Positions 1-6,189 are shown, counted from the stretch's first letter. The stretch: DNA of 7,161 nucleotides from Sphingobacteriaceae bacterium (GCA_947460275.1 CANHHZ010000101.1:1-7161), one strand, 5' to 3'. Program-made: numbers and translations. The notes: generated from the letters alone by a model not told the origin.

Positions 1-41
1 ATGATTTTGAACGAATGATAAAAAAATCGAATGACAAATAA
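1..41 (+). CDS. 3' tail of an upstream gene (partial, uncertain)
   Basis: Reading from base 3, the frame is open and encodes DFERMIKKSNDK before a TAA at 39-41, so a gene in this frame would overlap the crtI start by 11 bases. That fits the overlapping style of the rest of the operon. A second possibility is the frame from base 1, which ends at the TGA at 16-18 and leaves a 12-base gap to crtI. The third frame has stops at 2-4 and 8-10. Twelve residues are too few to name a family. From general knowledge, related carotenoid clusters often have a regulator (sigma factor, MerR or MarR type) just before crtI, but nothing here shows that. Confidence 0.3.
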   Translation, partial: DFERMIKKSNDK

Positions 42-1527
42 TCACCAAAATAAAAAAATTGCTGTTATTGGCGCTGGCTTTGCAGGGCTTAGTGCTGCTG
101 CTTATTTAGCCAAAATGGGCTACAAAGTAGATGTTTTTGAAAAAAACGATAGCGTAGGCGGTAGGTCTAGACAATTTTCTACTGATGAAGGATATGTATT
201 TGACATGGGCCCTAGTTGGTATTGGATGCCCGAAGTTTTTGAAAATTTTTTCAATGATTTTGGTTTCAAAGCAAGCGATTTTTACAAGTTAACCTTACTA
301 AATCCTTCATTTTCGGTGATATTTCCCAAAAATGAGGTATTAGATATCCCCGAGAATTACGAGCAACTTGGCAATTTGTTCGAATCAATAGAGCCGGGTA
401 GCCGCATTAAGCTCGATGCTTTTATGCAAGAAGCAGAGTTTAAATACAAAGTTGGCATGGAAAAACTGGTACACAAACCAGGTTTATCTTTAATGGAATT
501 TGCCGATGCCGATTTCTTAAAGGGTGTATTCAAACTTCAGGTTTTTACTTCTTTTAGTAAACACGTTAAAAAATATTTCTCCAACCCAAAACTCATCGCT
601 TTAATGGAGTTTCCGGTGTTGTTTTTGGGTGCAACCCCCGAAAAAACTCCCGCACTTTATTCATTGATGAACTATGCAGGTTTAAAACTAGGCACTTGGT
701 ATCCAAAAGGAGGTTTTGGCAGCGTTATACAAGGCATGTATAGCGTATGCGAAAAATTAGGTGTAAACTTTCATCTTGGCGAACCCGTTACGCAATTAAC
801 CATTAATGGTAAAAACATTAGTGAAGTGGTTACTAACAATCGTACACAACAATTTGATGCATTGGTTGCTGCGGCTGATTACCAGCATGTAGAAACTAAA
901 TTGTTGCCTCAGCAATTTAGAAATTATAACGATAAATACTGGGATAGTAGAGTTTTAGCACCGTCGAGCTTGATATTTTATTTAGGTGTAAATGAAAAAA
1001 TAGCCAGCTTACAACATCACAATTTATTTTTTGATGAAGATTTAAAAGTGCATGCCCACGAAATTTATACCGATCCCAAATGGCCAAGTAAACCACTTTT
1101 TTATGTGTGCTGTACGTCTAAAAGTGACAATGAAGTGGCGCCTTCAGGACACGAAAATGTATTTATTTTAATTCCAATTGCACCTGATTTGCAAGATACC
1201 GAAGCCATCAGAGAAGAATATTATCATATGGTGATGGATAGGTTAGAGTTATATTGTGCTCAAGATATCCGCAAGGCTGTTAATTATAAGAAAAGCTATT
1301 GTGTAAAAGATTTTATAGCCGATTATAATTCGTTCAAAGGCAACGCTTATGGTTTAGCCAATACTTTAATGCAAACAGCCAATTTAAAACCTTCTATAAA
1401 AAATAAAAAACTAAATAACATGTTTTATGCTGGCCAGTTAACCGTACCGGGTCCTGGCGTTCCTCCATCTATTATTTCGGGGAAAGTAGCAGCAGAGCAG
1501 ATCAATAAACATTTTAATTCCATTTAA
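31..1527 (+). CDS. crtI: Phytoene desaturase (CrtI family)
   Basis: This FAD-dependent desaturase converts colourless 15-cis-phytoene to all-trans lycopene, probably in four steps, at the inner membrane. The 498 residues match the usual CrtI length of about 490-510. The N-terminus carries the dinucleotide-binding fold: GAGFAG at residues 14-19, the acidic ribose-binding E37 at the end of the second strand, and the GGRSR flavoprotein motif at 43-47. Residues about 464-484 (FYAGQLTVPGPG, PSIISG) form the C-terminal signature of bacterial phytoene desaturases. The ATG at 31 gives only nine residues before the first strand, as expected, so the start is well supported. The stop overlaps the crtB start (TAATG). 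The number of desaturation steps cannot be read from sequence, so a three-step neurosporene-forming enzyme remains possible. The lycopene cyclase in the same operon favours lycopene. Confidence 0.96.
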   Translation: MTNNHQNKKIAVIGAGFAGLSAAAYLAKMGYKVDVFEKNDSVGGRSRQFSTDEGYVFDMGPSWYWMPEVFENFFNDFGFKASDFYKLTLLNPSFSVIFPKNEVLDIPENYEQLGNLFESIEPGSRIKLDAFMQEAEFKYKVGMEKLVHKPGLSLMEFADADFLKGVFKLQVFTSFSKHVKKYFSNPKLIALMEFPVLFLGATPEKTPALYSLMNYAGLKLGTWYPKGGFGSVIQGMYSVCEKLGVNFHLGEPVTQLTINGKNISEVVTNNRTQQFDALVAAADYQHVETKLLPQQFRNYNDKYWDSRVLAPSSLIFYLGVNEKIASLQHHNLFFDEDLKVHAHEIYTDPKWPSKPLFYVCCTSKSDNEVAPSGHENVFILIPIAPDLQDTEAIREEYYHMVMDRLELYCAQDIRKAVNYKKSYCVKDFIADYNSFKGNAYGLANTLMQTANLKPSIKNKKLNNMFYAGQLTVPGPGVPPSIISGKVAAEQINKHFNSI

Positions 1528-2363
1528 TGAAACAAATTTTTGATAACATATCTGCCGAATGCAGTAAAATAACTACCCAAAGGTACAGCACAAGCTTTAC
1601 TTGGGGCATTTATATGTTGCACAAAAGCTTACGCCCATCAATTTATGCCATTTATGGTTTTGTGCGTTTTGCTGATGAAATTGTAGATACTTTTCATGAA
1701 TATGATAAGAAATTTTTGCTCAATAAATTTAAAAAAGATTGCTTTGAAGCTATAGCACAAGGAATTAGCTTAAACCCTGTGCTCAATTCTTTTCAAAATG
1801 TAGTAAATACTTACAATGTAGATCACGAACTTATCCATTTGTTTTTAAACAGTATGGAAATGGATTTGGAGCCAGCAGTTTACAGCAATGAAAAGTACGA
1901 AACCTACATTTTAGGCTCTGCAGAAGTGGTGGGCTTAATGTGTTTAAGTGTGTTTACCAATGGTGATAGAAATGAGTACGAACGCCTAAAACCTTTTGCC
2001 ATGAAATTGGGCTCTACTTTTCAGAAAGTTAACTTTTTAAGAGATGTTAAGGCCGATTTTCAGCAGTTGAATAGAAGTTATTTTCCTGAAGTAAACCTAG
2101 AAAATTTTTCTGACGACCAAAAGTTTCGCATTGAAAAAGAAATTGAAGCAGAGTTTGATGAAGCTTTAATTGGTATCAAACAATTGCCATCAACGTCTAA
2201 AAGAGGTGTTTTTCTTGCTTATATTTACTATAAAACACTATTTAACAAGATTAAAAATGTTACTGCACTACAAATTATGGACAGGCGCATAAGAGTTTCT
2301 AATGCACACAAATTAGTTTTAATGCTAAATTCTATGCTTAGATATAAAGTTAATTTACTGTGA
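1527..2363 (+). CDS. crtB: Phytoene synthase (squalene/phytoene synthase family)
   Basis: It condenses two geranylgeranyl diphosphates head to head, through prephytoene diphosphate, into phytoene, the first committed step of C40 carotenoid synthesis. The all-helical fold is recognised by the N-terminal RYSTSF segment (residues 19-24) and two Asp-rich Mg-diphosphate sites: DEIVD at 50-54 within YGFVRFADEIVD, and DVKAD at 173-177 within NFLRDVKAD. RSYFP follows the second site, as in the family. Its 278 residues are near the normal length for bacterial CrtB. The ATG shares one base with the crtI stop, suggesting translational re-initiation. C30 relatives (CrtM, squalene synthase) share the motifs, but position between crtI and genes for lycopene cyclisation and hydroxylation supports the C40 enzyme. 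Its GGPP source is not encoded in this window. Confidence 0.95.
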   Translation: MKQIFDNISAECSKITTQRYSTSFTWGIYMLHKSLRPSIYAIYGFVRFADEIVDTFHEYDKKFLLNKFKKDCFEAIAQGISLNPVLNSFQNVVNTYNVDHELIHLFLNSMEMDLEPAVYSNEKYETYILGSAEVVGLMCLSVFTNGDRNEYERLKPFAMKLGSTFQKVNFLRDVKADFQQLNRSYFPEVNLENFSDDQKFRIEKEIEAEFDEALIGIKQLPSTSKRGVFLAYIYYKTLFNKIKNVTALQIMDRRIRVSNAHKLVLMLNSMLRYKVNLL

Positions 2364-2875
2364 AAACCATTTCTATCCTATGTTTGATGCTTTTGAGTAC
2401 AATTTTTGCTCAAGTAGATGAAAACCCAATCCTAGAAATTAGAAATTTATACGAAAAGGGCGTTCAGAATAAAACGGCTAATCAAAAGTTGATACTTTTG
2501 CTGGCTAAAGTAACCGAAAACGAACCTGTTTTATTGGGTTATAAAGGCGCTGCAATTATGATGCAAGCTAGTTATGCCATTGATCCTTTTACTAAGCTTA
2601 GCAGGTTTAAAAAAGGTAAAAATTTGATAGAAAATGCAATTAAAAAAGAAGCAAACAATACCGAATTAAGATACATTAGGCTAACCATACAAACCAATAT
2701 ACCTTCTTTTTTAGGTTATTCGGGCGAAATTAAAAATGATAAGGAATTGATATTTGAGCAATTGCCACGCCTGAAAGATGCCGACTTGAGTAACAGAATT
2801 ATAAAATATCTATCTAATAAAAACATTTGTAACGATGAGGAATTAAAAAAAATTGACTTATGGAAGATCAAGTAA
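2360..2875 (+). CDS. Exported helical protein of unknown function in the carotenoid operon
   Basis: I cannot assign a function. The reading frame encodes 171 residues from a GTG that overlaps the crtB stop as GTGA. That start is preferred over the ATG at residue 10 because only it gives a complete signal peptide: K2, a hydrophobic stretch at about 4-16, and likely cleavage after A17 (IFA|Q). There is no lipobox cysteine at the cleavage region. The mature part of about 154 residues looks helical, with Leu/Ala-rich segments at about 24-50, 60-74, 82-98 and 101-112. Each of two LGY motifs (59-61 and 118-120) sits near such a segment. The pattern suggests a short TPR-like scaffold but no clear repeat consensus is visible. 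I recall similar small proteins in Bacteroidota carotenoid clusters; that is memory, not a search. Its 3' end overlaps idi by 16 bases, so it is co-expressed with the pathway. A periplasmic or outer-membrane-facing role in pigment handling is speculation. Confidence 0.88.
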   Translation: MKTISILCLMLLSTIFAQVDENPILEIRNLYEKGVQNKTANQKLILLLAKVTENEPVLLGYKGAAIMMQASYAIDPFTKLSRFKKGKNLIENAIKKEANNTELRYIRLTIQTNIPSFLGYSGEIKNDKELIFEQLPRLKDADLSNRIIKYLSNKNICNDEELKKIDLWKIK

Positions 2876-3384
2876 TCTTGGTAAATCACGAAGATATTCC
2901 ACTAGGTAGCATCGGAAAAATGGAGGCTCATCAGTTGGGTCTTTTACATAGAGCATTTTCTATTTTTATTTTTAACAGTAAGGGAGAACTTTTAATGCAA
3001 CAAAGAGCATTAGATAAATATCATTCGGCAGGTTTGTGGACTAATACATGCTGTAGTCATCCTCGTCCTTTCGAAGCAACTCATTTAGCTGCATCAAGAA
3101 GGTTAGAAGAAGAAATGGGCATGAATTGTAAGCTATCTTACGGCTTTAATTTTACCTATGAGGCTTCATTTTCAAACCACTTAACCGAAAATGAAATTGA
3201 TCACGTTTATTTTGGGTATACCGACGATTTACCTGTCATCAACAATACGGAAGTAGCTGCCTTTAAATTTATTAGTTTACCCGATTTACTATTGGATTTG
3301 AAACAAAATCCCGATATTTACACCGCCTGGTTAAAAATTTGTATTGATAAAGTTTTAGCATTTAAAAACGAAATTTATGAGTAA
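2860..3384 (+). CDS. idi: Isopentenyl-diphosphate delta-isomerase, type 1
   Basis: This cytoplasmic Nudix-fold enzyme interconverts isopentenyl and dimethylallyl diphosphate, balancing the C5 units needed for GGPP. All expected catalytic and metal positions are visible: H24 and H30 in the HQLGLLH segment, C65 and H67 in TNTCCSHP (61-68), the Nudix-like helix RRLEEEMG (80-87), and E110/E112 in TENE. By comparison with the E. coli enzyme, C65 and E112 would be the acid/base pair and the histidines and glutamates would bind the metal. The active-site segment TNTCCSHP is the form also found in eukaryotic enzymes, rather than the E. coli TNSVCGHP. One oddity is F71 in HPRPFE, where I would expect glycine (HPRPGE). 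The 174 residues fit the family. The ATG lies 16 bases inside the preceding gene, and the MEDQVILVN start matches the family's first strand, so the overlap seems real. Confidence 0.95.
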   Translation: MEDQVILVNHEDIPLGSIGKMEAHQLGLLHRAFSIFIFNSKGELLMQQRALDKYHSAGLWTNTCCSHPRPFEATHLAASRRLEEEMGMNCKLSYGFNFTYEASFSNHLTENEIDHVYFGYTDDLPVINNTEVAAFKFISLPDLLLDLKQNPDIYTAWLKICIDKVLAFKNEIYE

Positions 3385-3838
3385 TTGGATCATCAACACA
3401 TTAATTGTTTTAGCAACTTTTATAGGTATGGAAGCTGTAGCTTGGCTTGCACATAAATACATTATGCACGGTGCTTTTTGGTCTTTACACAAAGATCATC
3501 ACCGCAAAGAAAACCCTATATTTTTTGAAAAAAATGATTACTTTTTTCTCATTTTCGCTATTCCTGGGGTTGCCTGCTTGGCATTGGGTACTTTTTTTGG
3601 TGTAAATACAGCATTGTACATTGGCGTTGGCATTAGTGTTTATGGGGCGGCTTACTTTTTTATTCACGACATCTTTATACACCAAAGATTTAAAGTGTTG
3701 CGCAATACCAACAATTGGTACTTTAAAGCCATACGTAGGGCGCATAAAATACACCACAAACACATAGATAAAGAACATGGAGAATGCTTTGGCATGCTTT
3801 GGGTGCCTTTAAAATATTTTAAGGAAAGTAAATCGTAA
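3377..3838 (+). CDS. crtZ: Beta-carotene hydroxylase (CrtZ-type, fatty acid hydroxylase superfamily)
   Basis: This membrane non-haem di-iron hydroxylase adds 3- and 3'-hydroxyls to the beta-rings, taking beta-carotene through cryptoxanthin to zeaxanthin. The eight-or-more-histidine signature is intact: H26-x4-H31 (HKYIMH), H38-x2-H41-H42 (HKDHH), H97-x4-H102 (HDIFIH) and H123-x2-H126-H127 (HKIHH). Hydrophobic segments at about 5-22, 56-73 and 78-96 are consistent with a small integral membrane protein whose iron site faces the cytoplasm. The length of 153 residues is typical for short bacterial CrtZ. The start overlaps the idi stop by 8 bases (ATGAGTAA). Motifs and operon context agree. An unrelated sterol desaturase-like function is unlikely. 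No beta-carotene ketolase gene is visible nearby, so the product expected from this operon is zeaxanthin rather than astaxanthin. Confidence 0.94.
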   Translation: MSNWIINTLIVLATFIGMEAVAWLAHKYIMHGAFWSLHKDHHRKENPIFFEKNDYFFLIFAIPGVACLALGTFFGVNTALYIGVGISVYGAAYFFIHDIFIHQRFKVLRNTNNWYFKAIRRAHKIHHKHIDKEHGECFGMLWVPLKYFKESKS

Positions 3839-3846
3839 TTTCAGCA

Positions 3847-4533
3847 ATGATCAAGTCCACGTATCTATTGGTAAATTTTTTTACTATTATCGTACCTTTC
3901 ATATTTTCGTTTCACCCCAAACTTAAATTTTATAAAACTTGGCGTGCTTTTTTTCCGGCAGTTATCTTTACAGCAGTTTTCTTTTTATTGTGGGACGAAT
4001 ACTTTACCCAATTGGGCGTTTGGGGCTTTAGTCCACAATATTTAACAGGCATTTACTTTGGTCATTTGCCCATAGAAGAGGTGATGTTTTTTTTCTGTAT
4101 CCCTTATGCTTGCGTATTTACTTACCATTGTATCGATTTGTGGTTGAAAGATACTTTTAACCCCAAAACAGAAACTATCATTACCGCTATTTTTACAGCA
4201 ATTTGCTTTGCAGTGGGTTTAATTTTTTGGTCACAAGCCTACACCGCTTTTGCGTTTTTAAGTTTGGGTGCCTTACTTATCGTAGCTAAATATATACTCT
4301 CGGTAAAATGGTTGATGAAGTTTTACATCATCTACGCCATTTTATTGTTGCCTTTTTTTATTGTAAATGGCATACTTACTGGCACTGGTTTAGAAAATCC
4401 TGTAGTGTGGTACAACAATGCCGAAATTTTTGGCTTGCGCATGCTCACCATCCCTTTTGAAGATACTTTTTACGGCATGGCCATGGTATTGATGAATTTG
4501 TTGATTTATAAGAGGTTGTTAAAAGCCAGTTAA
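3847..4533 (+). CDS. crtYcd: Lycopene beta-cyclase, fused CrtYc-CrtYd membrane type
   Basis: It closes the ends of lycopene into beta-rings, giving beta-carotene in the inner membrane. It is not the FAD-containing CrtY type, since no GxGxxG fold is present. It is almost wholly hydrophobic (228 residues, probably six or seven membrane spans) and consists of two related halves, the fused form of the actinobacterial CrtYc/CrtYd heterodimer and related to the cyclase domain of fungal CarRP. Each half holds the family acidic motif at an equivalent place: PIEE at residues 75-78 and PFED at 203-206. Each motif is followed by a hydrophobic segment. The halves join near residue 112. Start ATG lies 8 bases after the crtZ stop, the only non-overlapping junction in the operon, and the protein begins directly with a membrane helix as expected. 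It is the last gene of the operon. Confidence 0.93.
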   Translation: MIKSTYLLVNFFTIIVPFIFSFHPKLKFYKTWRAFFPAVIFTAVFFLLWDEYFTQLGVWGFSPQYLTGIYFGHLPIEEVMFFFCIPYACVFTYHCIDLWLKDTFNPKTETIITAIFTAICFAVGLIFWSQAYTAFAFLSLGALLIVAKYILSVKWLMKFYIIYAILLLPFFIVNGILTGTGLENPVVWYNNAEIFGLRMLTIPFEDTFYGMAMVLMNLLIYKRLLKAS

Positions 4534-4538
4534 CCCTC
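4512..4538 (+). terminator. Hairpin across the crtYcd stop codon (possible 3'-end structure)
   Basis: GAGG (4512-4515), a TT bulge, and GTTAA (4518-4522) pair with TTAAC (4530-4534) and CCTC (4535-4538) around a 7-base loop. This gives nine base pairs and encloses the TAA at 4531-4533. It is the most GC-containing hairpin near the operon end. No T-run follows directly, so it is a poor classical intrinsic terminator. It could stabilise the operon's 3' end or act with the T-rich stretch downstream. Folding was done by eye. Confidence 0.3.
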
Positions 4539-4584
4539 ATTAGTCTAAAGTATTTAGGTACAATCTTTTATCTTAAGTTTTTTT

Positions 4585-4609
4585 AAAATTTGATTTATAA
4601 ATTTTTTTT
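4585..4609 (+). terminator. Weak AT-only hairpin with T-run after the carotenoid operon
   Basis: AAAATTT (4585-4591) and AAATTTT (4599-4605) are inverted repeats around a 7-base loop, and the T-run continues to 4609. The layout is that of an intrinsic terminator, but the stem is made only of A-T pairs and may be too weak. It is the best T-run candidate between crtYcd and the next gene. Confidence 0.28.
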
Positions 4610-4641
4610 GACTTTTTAGTTATCTAAATAAGAAACCTTTG
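4608..4641 (+). promoter_or_regulatory. Possible Bacteroidota promoter upstream of the serine hydrolase
   Basis: TTG at 4608-4610 and AACCTTTG at 4634-4641 lie 23 bases apart. They resemble the Bacteroidota housekeeping elements TTTG (-33) and TAnnTTTG (-7), with one mismatch in the latter. Transcription would start near 4648 and leave a leader of about 155 bases before the ATG at 4806. The -33 box overlaps the T-run of the preceding terminator candidate. In such AT-rich DNA a chance match is quite possible. Confidence 0.33.
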
Positions 4642-4755
4642 CTTTTTTTAATTTTCTAAATTTCATAAACAAGTTACATAAGGTTTAATAATTGAAAAAT
4701 TAGCTATCAAAAATATTTAGTTTTTCCATTTTGAATCGAATTATTAAATAGCTCT

Positions 4756-4770
4756 AGCTAAATTTTAGCT
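4756..4770. promoter_or_regulatory. Perfect palindrome AGCTAAA-T-TTTAGCT (possible operator)
   Basis: Seven-base arms, AGCTAAA (4756-4762) and TTTAGCT (4764-4770), flank a single T, centred 43 bases before the serine hydrolase ATG. More AGCT cores lie nearby, in TAGCT at 4749-4753 and TTAGCT at 4700-4705. The form suits a dimeric repressor or activator site in the 5' leader. The one-base centre argues against an RNA hairpin with fully paired arms. No regulator can be named. Confidence 0.3.
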
Positions 4771-4805
4771 GATTAATACTTATATTGTGAACTTAATTTT
4801 TGTTT

Positions 4806-5960
4806 ATGAATAAACATTTTATAAAGCAATTGGCATTTTTGCAATTGTTTCTTTTTGCCGCTCTTTCAAGCTTTTCACAAGAGTCGAAAATAACGCAACA
4901 GCTTGATTCTATAATGGATAAATATAAAGCTGTGGGTATGGCAGTAGCTGTAGTTAAAGGTGAAGACGTAATTTATAGTAATGCGTTTGGACTAAAAGAT
5001 ATTGATCAACAGCTTAAACTTACCACAAAGGACATATTTAGAATTGCATCTATTTCTAAATCTTTTTCGGCTACCGCCATTATGCAGTTGGTAGAGCAAG
5101 GAAAAATTTCGTTAGCAGATGATTTTGGTAATCTTATTGGCTTTAAAGTCAGAAATCCAAAGTTTCCAAACAAGGTTATTACCTTAAAAATGATTTTGTC
5201 TCATACTTCGAGCATAAACGATAGTAAAGGATATTTTAGTTTAGATTCCATTAACCCAGAAAAAAATCCAAATTGGGAAAAATGTTACAACAATTATGAG
5301 CCAGGCAAAGGCTATCAATATTGTAACTTAAATTTTAATATGGTAGGTGCTGTGGTAGAAAAAATAAGTAATGAGCGTTTTGATAACTATATTAAAAATC
5401 ATATTTTAAATCCCTTAGGTTTGTATGGTGGCTATTGTATAGATTCATTAACTTCTAATTTATTTTCTACACTTTACGAATATAATGCAGCTGCTAAAAA
5501 ATTTAATGCTTCTCCGGCAGCTTATAATCCACGTACAGAGGAGCTTAAGCAATATGTAAATGGCTACTCAACACCCCTTTTTTCGCCAACTGGCGGAATG
5601 AAAATATCGGCAATAGATTTAGCTAAATATATGACAATGCACTTGAATAAAGGAACCTACAAAGGCGTGCAAATCATCACTAAAAAAAGTGCTAAAACAA
5701 TGCAAAAACCAATTTCTAAAGAAGAAAATTACGGATTAGCGATAGAAACTAACAATCAAATTATTGAAGGTGTAGCCTTAACAGGACACACTGGTTCTGC
5801 TTATGGATTATATAGCGCTATGTTTTTTAATCCCAAAGATAAATTTGGCATAGTTGTAATTGTAAACGGTTGCTTACCTGCTTTCAGAAAAGGAACTCAT
5901 GAAATACTCATCCAAACTATCAATTCTTTGTATAGTAATTTGATTGTTAACCAAAATTAG
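4806..5960 (+). CDS. Secreted serine hydrolase, class C beta-lactamase family
   Basis: The protein has the beta-lactamase/transpeptidase-like fold shared by AmpC, DD-carboxypeptidases and esterases such as EstB. Its substrate cannot be told from sequence. The nucleophile motif is SISK (S82, K85), the second motif YCN (172-174) and the third HTG (328-330), which replaces the KTG of classical beta-lactamases, as is common in the esterase/peptidase-like members. The family segment LSHTSS is at 131-136. The ATG at 4806 is chosen over the TTG at 4800, which would only add two residues. From it, a basic N-terminus and hydrophobic stretch (about 9-23) form a signal peptide cleaved near S24/Q25, so the enzyme acts outside the cytoplasm. 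The length of 384 residues is normal for a single-domain member. It is separated from the carotenoid genes by 272 non-coding bases and looks like its own transcription unit. Calling it a resistance beta-lactamase would be unjustified. Confidence 0.92.
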   Translation: MNKHFIKQLAFLQLFLFAALSSFSQESKITQQLDSIMDKYKAVGMAVAVVKGEDVIYSNAFGLKDIDQQLKLTTKDIFRIASISKSFSATAIMQLVEQGKISLADDFGNLIGFKVRNPKFPNKVITLKMILSHTSSINDSKGYFSLDSINPEKNPNWEKCYNNYEPGKGYQYCNLNFNMVGAVVEKISNERFDNYIKNHILNPLGLYGGYCIDSLTSNLFSTLYEYNAAAKKFNASPAAYNPRTEELKQYVNGYSTPLFSPTGGMKISAIDLAKYMTMHLNKGTYKGVQIITKKSAKTMQKPISKEENYGLAIETNNQIIEGVALTGHTGSAYGLYSAMFFNPKDKFGIVVIVNGCLPAFRKGTHEILIQTINSLYSNLIVNQN

Positions 5961-5995
5961 AGATAAATTAATTATTGGTTAATTAATTAATTTTT
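5947..5995 (+). terminator. Competing hairpins at the serine hydrolase stop
   Basis: TTAACCAA (5947-5954) pairs with TTGGTTAA (5975-5982) as an 8-bp stem with a 20-base loop spanning the TAG stop. An alternative stem of nine A-T pairs, AATTAATTA (5966-5974) with TAATTAATT (5980-5988), shares part of the same sequence and is followed by a short T-run (5991-5995). The two cannot form together. Either might mark the 3' end of the hydrolase transcript, but both are weak. Confidence 0.3.
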
Positions 5996-6005
5996 GAGTA
6001 AAATA

Positions 6006-6043
6006 TTCTACAATTAGTAGAAATATGTCCTCGTTTTGTAGAA
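6006..6043. promoter_or_regulatory. Inverted repeat TTCTAC-N5-GTAGAA plus a third GTAGAA (possible operator)
   Basis: TTCTAC (6006-6011) and GTAGAA (6017-6022) are perfect inverted arms with an AATTA spacer. A third copy of GTAGAA, again followed by A/T bases and ATAT-like sequence, sits at 6038-6043, exactly 21 bases (about two helical turns) after the second. The arrangement of a dyad plus an in-phase half-site is typical of transcription factor sites. It lies just before a poor promoter-like pair, TTTG (6035-6038) and AATTTTTG (6061-6068). No binding protein can be inferred. Confidence 0.35.
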
Positions 6044-6051
6044 AATATTGC

Positions 6052-6077
6052 AAGGCTTATAATTTTTGCAGCCTTTT
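6052..6077 (+). terminator. AAGGCT/AGCCTT hairpin (possible terminator)
   Basis: AAGGCT (6052-6057) and AGCCTT (6070-6075) are perfect inverted repeats with a 12-base loop. The right arm runs into TT at 6076-6077. This is the most GC-rich stem in the gap after the serine hydrolase and may end that transcript. The T-run is too short for confidence. Confidence 0.27.
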
Positions 6078-6189
6078 GATTGTGTAATAATTTTGATAGT
6101 ATCATTGAGTATAATCCTTAGGGGAAAAGGTTTTTCTCTTTATTCTCTAATGGTGTTGCATTTGTTTTAAAACTAGCCGTCTATGGCTT

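Noticed and set aside
3485..3778. Open frame of 97 codons on the minus strand
   Set aside because: It lies wholly inside crtZ, whose histidine motifs and family match are clear, and its translation shows no domain or credible context. It is a shadow of the real gene.
4800..4805. TTG start for the serine hydrolase, six bases before the ATG
   Set aside because: The ATG at 4806 gives a normal signal peptide start (MNKHF) and is a much commoner start codon; the TTG adds only two residues.
4534..4805. Possible small RNA or riboswitch between crtYcd and the serine hydrolase
   Set aside because: The stretch is nearly all A/T and has only weak hairpins. No known riboswitch core or compact multi-stem fold was seen by eye.
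4806..5960. Serine hydrolase as an antibiotic-resistance beta-lactamase or as a carotenoid-ester enzyme
   Set aside because: The family is broad, the third motif is HTG and not KTG, and the gene is separated from the carotenoid operon by 272 bases with candidate transcript ends. Neither specific function is supported.
6117..6136. CCTT/AAGG hairpin followed by T-run
   Set aside because: Four base pairs are too few to be meaningful, and no gene ends close upstream.
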